Position numbers and translations under genes: made by a program. This document shows, one piece after another, positions 53,461 to 62,100 of a stretch of 64,000 nucleotides of DNA. The DNA lies in contig JACPWG010000022.1 of NCBI GenBank assembly GCA_016197205.1, positions 83,130-147,129 of the forward strand, in the 5' to 3' direction. Within the stretch, counting starts at the first letter, position 1. Each line of letters starts with the position of its first letter. Source of the stretch: Planctomycetota bacterium. GTDB taxonomy: Bacteria > Planctomycetota > MHYJ01 > WSZJ01 > JACPWG01. The notes below the pieces were generated by a model that was not told where the DNA came from, did no database searches, and saw only the letters and a list, made by a program, of their open reading frames with translations.

Positions 53461-53630
53461 TATGCTATTGCCCTGTGGGAATTGCGCTTCGAACGAAAAG
53501 CTTGCGAGGAACATTGAGCAAGGACCAATGACGAAGGGCATGCGCTCCAGCAGCGAAGAAGAATGACGCCGCAGCGGCCCTGACGCCGATCACGTGTCCA
53601 GGTTGGTCATTCCGGCTTCGTCATTGATTG
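53461..53630. repeat. Dispersed repeat, family E, copy 2
   Basis: Shares with 46789-47000 the start (tatgctattgccctgtggga), the middle (gcatgcgctccagcagcg, ccctgacgccgatcac) and the end (gcttcgtcattgattgg). It begins immediately upstream of the lipoprotein start and may contain its promoter. The rest of 53631-53859 shows nothing recognisable. Confidence 0.8.
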
Positions 53631-53859
53631 GATCCCTACCGCTGGGGATGGTGAGTTCTCGGCAAGACGTTCGGCCTGGCTCAAACTGCCGCCGACGTCA
53701 TGCGAGGCCGACTACGAGGGATCGCTTCGTGGGCACGGCAGCGCCGTGCCCCTACGGATCGCAGTCGATCGCGAGCGTAGCCGGGATTTGAACCATGCCC
53801 TGAGTACCGCCCCACGGAAGGCGGTGGGGCCGCTCCCAAGGGGGCCCTGTGCCAACCGG

Positions 53860-54651
53860 CTATTCCGGCCGGTCCGGACGCCTTTGTTCCTTCCCAGGAA
53901 GGAGCGGGTCAGGCTCCTCGGCCAACTCGACCAGTCTCTCTCCACACTTCCAGCAAGCGTCCCCCTTCCGGTCCGACGCGACGGCAGCGTGGCGCAAACA
54001 GCCGTAGAAGGTCCGGTGGCGCTCGAGCCGGGCTCCGCACCGCCTGCACGTGCCGGGTCGGTCAGCGAACGTCTCGCAGACCTTGCAAACGTATTTGCAT
54101 GCCCGTGCGATTCGGAAGGGCTGGCTGAGTTCCACGGTCCGTTCCTCCTTGCCCGGAAGACCGCTCACCCGGAGGCGGGCGATCGCCTCCCCTTCCGCGA
54201 TTCGTTGAAGATCCACGTCCCCCTGCAGCCATGCGCCCTCCGCCGTATCGAGGCGGACCAACTCCACCTTGATCGGTCCCCGCGGCTTCGCTTCGGGCTC
54301 TCCCCCGGCTCGACGGTCCACCTCCCCCGGCTCGCCTCTCTCCGGTTCCGTGAAATCAAATTCCGCTGTCGCCTGCAGGTCTCGCGAGGCGACATGCTTG
54401 CCCCCCTTGTCGTAGGTCCAGAGCGCGAGGCGGTCATGGTGGAATACGACCTCGAAGTCGAATTCCCGGGTCTCCACGCGCACACCGCCGTGGTCGTTCG
54501 CCGGAGCCTTCTCCGGCGGAGGTGCCGGTGGCGGCGGTGGCAGCGGTGGCGCCGAAGCGAAGTTCGTCGGGGAGGCGGCCCAGCCCAGGAAAAGCAAGCC
54601 CGCGACAATCGCCAAGGACACGTAGGCGATCCAGGTCGTCTCGCTCTGCAT
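53860..54651 (-). CDS. Membrane-anchored protein with paired metal-binding (HMBD-like) motifs
   Basis: 263 residues. Transmembrane segment 8-27, Pro-rich spacer, then a beta-rich domain (about 55-175). Two tandem zinc-ribbon-like units follow: YVCKVCETFADRPGTCRRCGARLE and YGCLRHAAVASDRKGDACWKCGERL. They follow the Y-x-C-P-x-H-...-C-x-x-C-G-x-x-L layout of the heavy-metal-binding domain of CusB-type adaptors, with ligand changes. A periplasmic metal-sensing or -binding role is plausible; no efflux genes are adjacent. It has a strikingly good promoter in an AT-rich patch. Confidence 0.6.
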   Translation of the reverse strand: MQSETTWIAYVSLAIVAGLLFLGWAASPTNFASAPPLPPPPPAPPPEKAPANDHGGVRVETREFDFEVVFHHDRLALWTYDKGGKHVASRDLQATAEFDFTEPERGEPGEVDRRAGGEPEAKPRGPIKVELVRLDTAEGAWLQGDVDLQRIAEGEAIARLRVSGLPGKEERTVELSQPFRIARACKYVCKVCETFADRPGTCRRCGARLERHRTFYGCLRHAAVASDRKGDACWKCGERLVELAEEPDPLLPGKEQRRPDRPE

Positions 54652-54794
54652 GTCTGATCCTCCTCAGGACGGGTCCGCCGCGGACGCCGGGGAAGGGGGC
54701 TCTCCTCGGAGACGAGGGACTCCGAGCCTGCCCCACAGCCTCCGCGGATGAAAGAAGGGGCATTTCGAAATATTCGATATTTTTGATATAATAA

Positions 54795-54823
54795 AGTATA
54801 CTCTAATCTCTTGAATGTGTCAA
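54795..54823 (-). promoter_or_regulatory. Consensus promoter of the metal-binding-domain gene
   Basis: Reverse strand TTGACA (54818-54823), 17 bp, TATACT (54795-54800), in a short AT-rich patch (about 54760-54880) that contrasts with its surroundings. Predicted leader about 135 nt. Confidence 0.78.
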
Positions 54824-54827
54824 GAGA
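54807..54827. promoter_or_regulatory. Operator-like palindrome over the -35
   Basis: Perfect 8-bp arms tctcttga-atgtg-tcaagaga, covering the -35 hexamer and part of the spacer. A second palindrome aaatat-tcg-atattt is at 54768-54782, just after the predicted start of transcription. Both suit binding by a dimeric repressor. Confidence 0.6.
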
Positions 54828-54955
54828 ATTGCCACAATTCCTTTCATGGTTTATTGATGTGACGACGATTATGCGGTTAAAGGCTACTTTTCCGGCTCAC
54901 TCCCGCACACGGCGCCAGTGTCTCGGGGGGGGAATAGCCACAGGAGGTAGGACGC

Positions 54956-55014
54956 AACCGAAGACGCCGACGACGCTCGGACCCTTTGTGTGCACTTCGG
55001 CGTCTTGGGTGGCT
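54956..55014. repeat. Hairpin related to family A
   Basis: aaccgaagacgccga and acttcggcgtcttgggtggc form the stem, as in the 1395 and 63823 elements but without the shared left segment. Region 54900-55194 shows nothing else recognisable except a ggttgcggccacc piece at 55024. Confidence 0.65.
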
Positions 55015-55194
55015 CGTGCCCTTTTGGTTGCGGCCACCCGTCCCGCCAGGACCCATCGGCGTGGCCGACGCGCGCGAAAGATGGGCGGCCTAGGAGGGAA
55101 CGGACCCATGCGCCTCTTCCAACCTCGACTCCATGGGAGACCTCCGGCCGTGCATTCGAGCGCGACCGTCTCAAGCCTCCATCTCTCCACCGCC

Positions 55195-57291
55195 TCACCT
55201 TTCGCGGCCCGGGGACATCGAGGGCGCGGTGTCGAGCTCGTCGACGGCCTTGCGGAGCCATTCTGGGTAAACAACGCCGCGAGCACGCGCCAGCGCGAGG
55301 GTTTCCTTGACCCGGTCGTCGCGCCCCAGCGACTTGTGTACTTGTGCGAGCCGGAGGTAGCCCTCGCCGATCCTTGGATTGTTGCCGATCGCCCGCTCGA
55401 GCAGTTCGATCGCCTCGGCCGCCTTGCCGGCGCGCAGCTTCACCGTCGCCAACAGGAACATCGCCTGCTGCCGCCGCGGGGACAGGCGCAACGCCTCTTC
55501 CAGCCGCCGCTCCGCGTCCGCCGCCTGCAGCGGGTTGCCCGTCCGGGCCGCGTCGAGTTGGAGGAGCTCCGCGAGTCCCAGGTAGATCCGGAGGTCGAGC
55601 GGCCGGGCCCGGAGCGCGGCCCGCAACTCGCGCAGGCCGAAATCGAGCATGGCCTCCGTGAGGTCCTTCCCGTACCGGCCGCGTCCTTTGGTCAGCGTGG
55701 CGAGGATCGCCTGGGCGAAATCGCGGCGCAGGTCGTCCGCGTGCGGCGTGAACACGGCGAGCGCCGCGTCCGCCTCGTCCAACGCGAGTCGGGGATTCGT
55801 CGGCATGTCGCGCACGGCTCGCAAGGCGAGATGATTCGCGCGCGCAGGCTCCACGCACAGGAAGAACGCCAGGGCCAGGCCGAGCCCCGCGCCGGCCAAG
55901 GCAAGCCCTTGTCGGGCAGGCGCTCGCGCGGGCGCGGGCGCCAGCGGCGTAGGCGTCGCACGGCCGTCCCCCGCTCTTCCTGACCGGTCGGCCAGCGCCA
56001 ACCAGACCATCATGCACAAGAGCGAGGTGGGATGTTCGAGCGCCAGGGTGCTCTGGACGAAGTGCGCCACGAGCACTCCCGACGCGCAGGCTGCGGTCGG
56101 AAGGTTCGTGGTCCCGCGGGCGAGGCCGCGTCGAAGCGTGAAGAGGCCGGCCACGAAGACACCCAGGTACGCGGCCAAGCCCAAGGCCCCCTGCGAGACG
56201 AGCGTGTTCAGCGGGACGCTGTGCGCATCGTCGAACCAGGTTTCCTCGTAGCCGTAGTCCAGGGAGGCGGGGTCGTAGTGGCGGTTGAAGGCGTAAAAGT
56301 AATTGTTCGGTCCCCACCCAAGGAGCGGCCGCTCGTTCCAGGCGAGCCTCGTGATCCGCCATGCGATCCCGCGTTGTCCGCGCCAGACCTCCTCCAGCGA
56401 CGTGTTGACCGCGCGGCCGACGGCCGGGATTCGCGCCACCCACGGCGCGGTCCGATACGTGTAAAGCGTGCCCATCGCGACGGCCCCGACCGCCACGAAA
56501 GTGGCGAGGACCCTGACACGCCGGCCCGGCAGACACCTCGAGGCGTACACGACCAGCACCCAACCCGCCCCGAGCGCCAGGCCCAGGAGCGAGCTCCGGG
56601 TGCCGCTTGCGACCATGCCGAGGAGCGCGAGCACCCCCAGCGACCCGTCCAGCACGCGCCCCCGCCAGGACTCCCCGCGGAGCACGAGGAGGAGCGCCGT
56701 GAAGGCCAGGAACAGCCCGAAGCCGCCCACATAGATCGGGGCGCCCAGCGTGCCGGCCGCACGGCTCTGGCCGTTGTTGTACCAGAACCAGGGATCGAAC
56801 GACTGCACGACGGCTACGGCCATCGAGACCGCCCCGGCGAGCAGCAGCACGCGCAGCACCCGTCGCCACTCCTCCCACGCATCCACCCAGAGGACCAGGA
56901 GGCCGTAGTACGACGCGAAGGTGACGCCGGCGACGAGCCCCATCATCCGTTCCTGGTTGCCCCAAAAGCTCCGGGCCACGTCCACGCCCGAGAGCGTCGA
57001 GAGCGCCTGGCTGCCGAGGAAGGCCAGGAGCGCCCACGCGATCGGGGACGGTCGCGTGCGGCCGCGCCCCGGCGTTCGCAGCAGCGCGGGGAGGCCCGCC
57101 GCCGCCGCGAGCAGCACCAGCGCTCGAAAAAAAAGGACCCGTGGCACGACGAAGGGGAAGAGGAACTGCAGGGGGAAGTGCACCAGGGGGACCAGCAGGG
57201 CGGCGGAAAGCAGCCACCGGGTCATGGCACGCTCGAGCGGCGCGCCTCCGACCGCACGGACCGGCTCGTCGAGCAGGCTCGGTTCCGCCAT
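55195..57291 (-). CDS. O-antigen ligase/Wzy-like membrane protein with C-terminal TPR region
   Basis: ATG 57291, 5 bp after the stop of the upstream lipoprotein gene; 698 residues. About ten to twelve hydrophobic helices (residues 20-460) include a large periplasmic loop with RITRLAWNERPLLGWGPNNYFYAF, the arginine- and aromatic-rich pattern of Wzy_C O-antigen ligases and polymerases. Residues 480-690 are TPR-like helices (LRIYLGLAELLQLDAARTG, AIELLERAIGNNPRIGEGYLRLAQVHKSLG). Probably joins or polymerises glycan at the outer face of the inner membrane, or transfers glycan to protein. No other polysaccharide gene is adjacent. Confidence 0.8.
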   Translation of the reverse strand: MAEPSLLDEPVRAVGGAPLERAMTRWLLSAALLVPLVHFPLQFLFPFVVPRVLFFRALVLLAAAAGLPALLRTPGRGRTRPSPIAWALLAFLGSQALSTLSGVDVARSFWGNQERMMGLVAGVTFASYYGLLVLWVDAWEEWRRVLRVLLLAGAVSMAVAVVQSFDPWFWYNNGQSRAAGTLGAPIYVGGFGLFLAFTALLLVLRGESWRGRVLDGSLGVLALLGMVASGTRSSLLGLALGAGWVLVVYASRCLPGRRVRVLATFVAVGAVAMGTLYTYRTAPWVARIPAVGRAVNTSLEEVWRGQRGIAWRITRLAWNERPLLGWGPNNYFYAFNRHYDPASLDYGYEETWFDDAHSVPLNTLVSQGALGLAAYLGVFVAGLFTLRRGLARGTTNLPTAACASGVLVAHFVQSTLALEHPTSLLCMMVWLALADRSGRAGDGRATPTPLAPAPARAPARQGLALAGAGLGLALAFFLCVEPARANHLALRAVRDMPTNPRLALDEADAALAVFTPHADDLRRDFAQAILATLTKGRGRYGKDLTEAMLDFGLRELRAALRARPLDLRIYLGLAELLQLDAARTGNPLQAADAERRLEEALRLSPRRQQAMFLLATVKLRAGKAAEAIELLERAIGNNPRIGEGYLRLAQVHKSLGRDDRVKETLALARARGVVYPEWLRKAVDELDTAPSMSPGRER

Positions 57292-57295
57292 GCGC

Positions 57296-58144
57296 TCACT
57301 CCGCGCTTTCGTCCCTCGAGGGAGGCACCCAGGTGTTCCCGCCCTCGCCGGCGACCGCCGCGGCGGCCCGCGCCATCGTCTTTCCGTGCGCTCGGAGCGC
57401 GCGCAGCGCCGCACGCCGCGCGCCTTCCGGAAGGCTGTGCAGCCACGCATCGGGATCGATGCGCCGCCGCTCGCCGCTCCCGGACGCGGGGACCCCGAAG
57501 TCCAGGAACCCGCGCACGCCCTCGGCGCCGACGGCGTCCACGACCGCGCGCATCATGGCGAAGCCGGCGGCGTAGGGGTCCTTCGCTCCGCCCGCCGCGA
57601 AGCGCCTCTCCCACACGGCCCAGTCCAGGCCTTTCCCACGGACGAAGGTCTCGGCGAAGACCGTCGCGAGTCCCTCGACGTACCAATCGTAGAAGCGCGT
57701 GTCGAGGAGGTGAAACGCCTCGTGCGCGAGTTGACCGACGAAAAGCGGACTTTCGGGAGGTTCCCCGAGGTAGAGGGTGAAATGGCCGGCGGCCGGGTCG
57801 GTGAGCTCGCAGAGCGGGAACGACCCGGCGGCGGCTCCCGACCGGCCGCCGCGTCGCAGGTCCACGCGCCGGACGGGAAGCCTCGGGTCGCCGTAGGAGG
57901 CCGTGGCGCGGGCGAGGGCCTCGCGGAGGAGCGCGTGTGCGCCGACGTCCGCGATCGGCGGGTAGAGCCGTTCTCGAGCCGCCTCCGAAAGCCGGGTGGG
58001 CGCGCACGAGGGTGCGAACAGCGCGAGGAAAAGGAGCGACGCGAAGCGCGGCGCCAGGCTCCGCGAAACCGGCGTGAGCCGCGTGCGTGCGGCGCCGTGG
58101 GCCGGTCGCGCGCCAGGGTGCTCAGTCCGGTCTCCTACGAACAC
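57296..58144 (-). CDS. Lipoprotein zinc peptidase-like protein (HEAFH)
   Basis: GTG 58144 behind GAGGGAGA is the best start (282 residues); an earlier in-frame GTG at 58213 lacks a ribosome site. Basic n-region, hydrophobic stretch and lipobox LFAPSC (C47). The catalytic-type motif HEAFH (141-145) is followed by WYVEGLATVFAE (E157), the gluzincin layout. Probably an outer-membrane or periplasmic metallopeptidase. It is the first gene of a pair with the Wzy-like gene (4-bp gap). Substrate unknown. Confidence 0.65.
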   Translation of the reverse strand: MFVGDRTEHPGARPAHGAARTRLTPVSRSLAPRFASLLFLALFAPSCAPTRLSEAARERLYPPIADVGAHALLREALARATASYGDPRLPVRRVDLRRGGRSGAAAGSFPLCELTDPAAGHFTLYLGEPPESPLFVGQLAHEAFHLLDTRFYDWYVEGLATVFAETFVRGKGLDWAVWERRFAAGGAKDPYAAGFAMMRAVVDAVGAEGVRGFLDFGVPASGSGERRRIDPDAWLHSLPEGARRAALRALRAHGKTMARAAAAVAGEGGNTWVPPSRDESAE

Positions 58145-58284
58145 CGGGGTCTCCCTCAAGGGTCCGTGTACGCCGGCAGCAGGCAACGGGTGTCGCAATC
58201 CTTGCCGCTTCACAGGTCCTGGACGGTGCGTGGTGCGGCAAGTGGCAACCGGGCGCGGGTAGGACGGCAGAATCCGAGGTCAAT

Positions 58285-58325
58285 TTGAGCTTTGACATTT
58301 TGCAATTTGCAATTTGAAATCGAAT
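58285..58325. repeat. AAATTGCAAA word repeat
   Basis: String of ttttgcaatttgcaatttga units in the 269-bp gap between the 206-residue protein gene and the lipoprotein peptidase gene; nothing else seen in that gap. Confidence 0.8.
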
Positions 58326-58413
58326 TCGAGTACGGGATCCACCTGCCCAGCGCACGGTTCGGCATCCGGAAGAGCTGCGGCAGGAGTTGCTACAGTCCTT
58401 GAATACGGGCGCC

Positions 58414-59034
58414 TTACTTCCCGTCGACCGGGGGCGCGTCGGTCTGGCTCGGGGTGACAACCGGTGGGCGCGGAACCGTGCCGCCTGCGGCTGGGGCGCC
58501 CGCCGAGGCGGGGAGCAGGTGGACGATCCCCTCCGCGCCGCGCCGCAAGTCCTGGACGAACATCCGCGGCTCCCCCTTGGCGTCGTAGGCCAGGACGAGG
58601 GACTGCCCTTCCTTGGCCTGCTTCTGGCCGATCAGGAAACCGCCCTCCTTGTTGCGCAGCGTGAGTGCGGCGCCGCCCGCCTCGTTCGCCCCCAACTCCG
58701 CAAACACGTGCGTCTGATTGACGTCCAGGACCGTGGGGTTGCTCGCGGCCAGGAAACTCGACGCAATGACCAGGTTGCCCTTCACGTTGGTCGCGATCAC
58801 GGCCTTCGCCGCGAGCACCGAGCCGTCCTTGATCTGACAGGTGACGGCCCCCTTCAGATCGCGGGAGACGAGGTCATTGAACTCCACCGATTGGACCGTG
58901 AGCTTCCGGACTTCCAGCTCGTCGAGGGTGGCCTTCCCGCGCAGGATCGGCGTCAGGCACCCGCCGATCACGCCACCCACGATCGCCGACACCACGGATG
59001 CGACGACCGTCGTCATCGCGGCCTTGTCCAACAT
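58414..59034 (-). CDS. Uncharacterised membrane-anchored beta-rich protein
   Basis: 206 residues, ATG behind AAGGAG. Hydrophobic N-terminus (7-30, VVASVVSAIVGGVIGGCL). The body alternates short beta strands (ATLDELEVRKLTVQS, LVLAYDAKGEPRMFVQDL), resembling the repetitive 'DKDGKxRxxL' envelope proteins I associate with planctomycete-like genomes. Pro-rich C-terminus. It follows the autotransporter gene on the same strand after a hairpin. Function unknown; joint role with the autotransporter is only positional. Confidence 0.55.
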   Translation of the reverse strand: MLDKAAMTTVVASVVSAIVGGVIGGCLTPILRGKATLDELEVRKLTVQSVEFNDLVSRDLKGAVTCQIKDGSVLAAKAVIATNVKGNLVIASSFLAASNPTVLDVNQTHVFAELGANEAGGAALTLRNKEGGFLIGQKQAKEGQSLVLAYDAKGEPRMFVQDLRRGAEGIVHLLPASAGAPAAGGTVPRPPVVTPSQTDAPPVDGK

Positions 59035-59063
59035 ACCCGCTCTCCTTGTTCCCTGGAAGAAGC

Positions 59064-59097
59064 CCGGCCCCGCAGCCCTGGAGGACTGCGGGGCCGG
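59064..59097 (-). terminator. Hairpin downstream of the autotransporter gene
   Basis: Perfect 12-bp stem ccggccccgcag / ctgcggggccgg with a 10-nt loop, 31 bp after the autotransporter stop. No clear T tract, so termination efficiency is uncertain. Confidence 0.55.
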
Positions 59098-59127
59098 ACG
59101 GGGAATCGCACGCCAGGAAGCCGTGGC

Positions 59128-62100
59128 TCAGAAGTTGATCTGCACGCCCCCGGTCACGCCCTGATAAAACGCGTTCTTGCTCACGTTGGCGTCGTAGCCC
59201 AGGAAGACCGATGCTTGCCTCGAGACCTGCCCGCTGACACCGACTCCGAGGTTCGCCTGGTCGTCCCCCTGCTCCGCGCTCTCGCTCGTGAAACGGGCGG
59301 AGTCCGGCGCCCCGAGGAACCGGGCCCGCACCGTATGGTCCGGATGGGCGTATTCGTGGATCCAGCCGACGTGCGTCGCCAGGGACCACTTGGAGCTGTC
59401 GTCTCCGAGGCGGGTGCCCAGCTTGCAGCCGACGATGGACCGGAAGGAGTCGATGCTGCGGCTCGAGACGTCCAGCCCGAGCCCCCCGGCCCCTTCTTCC
59501 TGAAACCCATCCTGACTGACGTTCGCGTATTGAAGGGCCAGGCTCGGGACGACGTAGGTCGTGTCGCCCAGCATGACGAGGAAGCCGCTGCCGGCGTAGC
59601 CCGTCACCTCGCGGCCGTCGAAGTCGCTGTGCGCCGCGCGGTCGATCGGGCCGAACGCCAGTCGCCGGTCGAACTCGCTCTGCGTCCAGCCGTAGGTGAC
59701 GGCCAGGTCCACGAAGAACCGGTCGTGGCCATAGCCGGCGTACAGGCTGGCCGCATAGTCATCGACGTTTCCGTCCGCGCCGAGCGGGTCGTCGAGGTTC
59801 ACGTCCGTGCGGGCGAAGGCGAGCGAGGCGCCGATGAAATACGAGTCGTCCAGGCGCTTGTCGATGCCGAGCGCGGTCCCGTAGGTCTGGACTTCGTAGC
59901 CGAGCAGGTCGCCGTCGTCGTCCTGTCGGCCCAGCGTGCCGAAGGCCTGGGCGAAGAGCCCCACGCCCTGCCGCTCGTCGGTCACGCTGCCGCTGGGCCC
60001 CCGCGGGCCCTCGGGCCGCGGGGAGGAGCCCAGCCCGCCGCGCATCTCCGACATGCGTGCGGCGAGCGCGTAGTTGTACTCGGAGAGCGTGGTCACCTCG
60101 GCCCCGGGGCCGGAGCCGATCGCCTCGCCGCTGAGGTTCGTCAGGGCCGCGATGAGCTGCTCGTTGGAGGGCAGCTTCGTGAGCTCGTTCAGGGCGGAGG
60201 CCAGGTCCGCGTCGGCGAGGTTGCCCGACAGAATCGCTTCGACGTTCGCCGCCACCGCGCCCGCGTTGCCCGTGATCGCGGGCACGTCCGCGAGACTGCT
60301 CCGCGTGACGTCCAGGAAGAAGTCTCCGTTCACCCCGGGCACGGACCGGAGGGCGAAGCTGAAGAGCGGGAGGTTCGCGCTGCTCACGGCCGGCGTCGCG
60401 TTCACCACGAGGCTCCCCGTCGCGTCGGTCTGGAGGATCGGATAGCTCGTCGTCCCGAGCGGCGGGGTGACGTTGGGGAAAGAAACGGTCACCAGGTTGC
60501 CGGCATTCACCGTGGCCGTGCCGTTCCGGACGAACACCGTGTCGGAAGAGGTCCCGTCCACGTCGAGGGCGTAGTTGGTATTCGTGAGGCTGAGATTGCC
60601 GTTGACGACGAGCTTGCCGACCGAGAGCCCCGGGCTCAGCGTCGCGCGATCGGCGACGGAGCCGTTGAAGGTCACGTCGGCGGCGGCGACGAACCCGTTC
60701 CCCCGTAGCGTGTCTCCTTCCCCCAGGGCCAGCGTGGTGCCGCCGCCCAGCACGAAGGAGCCGTTGTTCAACGTCACCGTGTCATTGCCGTTCGCCCCGG
60801 ACAGGTTGAGGGAGTTCGTGAGGATGAACGGGGTGCCGGTGGCGGCCTCGCTCACGAAGTTGCTGTTGATGTTGAAGGCGTCGTCGCCGGCGCCGAAAAC
60901 GATCGAGTTCACCCGGAAGCTCCCGATCGTGGAGTCGACCGTGAGAGTGTTGGCGCCGTTCCCCAGGTCGATCGTGCCCAGACCCGTGGCCCAGCCCCCC
61001 GCTGAAGAGCACTTCAGGCTCACGGCGTCGTCGCCGGCGAAGGTGGTGATCGCGACGTTCGGCAGCGCGTCTCCGTTATTGGAGTCGATCGTGAGCACGC
61101 TGGTCCCGCCGCCCATGGTGAGGTCCGTGTTGAACCGCACGTTTCCGGAGGCGGTCACGGTGTCGTCGATGCCCTGGGCGGACAGGGCGCTGTACGCATT
61201 GACCGTCAAGGCCCCCGCCCCGGGGGCACTGAGCGTGACGACCTTGGTCGTGGTCGTCGCGCCGGTGTCGTCGAGATTGAGGAAGTTGATGTCGAGGCCG
61301 CCCGCGCCCGCGGTCGCCGTGATCGTGTCGTTCCCCTCGCCGGACGCCAGCGTGTCGACGTTGAAAACGCCCGCGCCCCCCGTCACCGTGATGTTGTCGT
61401 CCCCGAGGCCGCCGTCGACCGAGAGCGCCACGGCCTGGCTCGTGCTGAAGTTGAACGTGTCGTTGCCGTCGCCGAGCGAAACGCTGGTGCCGAGCGCGGC
61501 GACCGTCACCCTGCCGGACGCGGTGAGGGTGTCGTCCCCGCTGCCCAGGAAGACGTTCGTCACGTCGAACAGGGCCGTGCCCGCGCCGGGCGCGGTAATC
61601 GTCACCTGGTCCGTGCCGTCTGCGCAGTCGATGGTGAGCGCCGTCGTGGAGGCGTCGGTCGCCCCGGCGGTAAGGACGAAGGCGTCGTTGCCGGGACCCA
61701 GGTTGAGGTCCTGCCCGTCGGCGAGGAACAGCGCCGTGCCTCCCGCGTTGGCGGCCGTGGTCACGGTGATCGTGTCGTTGCCGCCGCCGAGCTCCACGGT
61801 GCCGGTGCTGGAGAAAGTCGCGTTGCCGTTGCCGCCCGTGCTCAGGGCCCGGACGGTGATCGAGTCGTTGCCGTCGCCCGTCGTGAGCCCTCCCGCCAGG
61901 AAGCTTGCCTGGTCGTTCGCGGCCGCGCCCGTCGATTCGCTGAGGATGGCGTTGTTTCCGGCGCCGAGGTCGACATCGCCGTTCGCCCCCAAGGTGGCGG
62001 AGCCCGCTCCCGTCGTTCGGACGGTCAGGGAGTCGTTCCCCGCGCCTCCGGTGAGCTGGCCGACGGCGAGGGCCTGGGCGAACCCCGCCCCGGCGATGAC

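Noticed and set aside
54884..57217. 777-residue minus frame overlapping the Wzy-like gene
   Set aside because: Out-of-frame shadow; the hydrophobic helices and TPRs are in the other frame.
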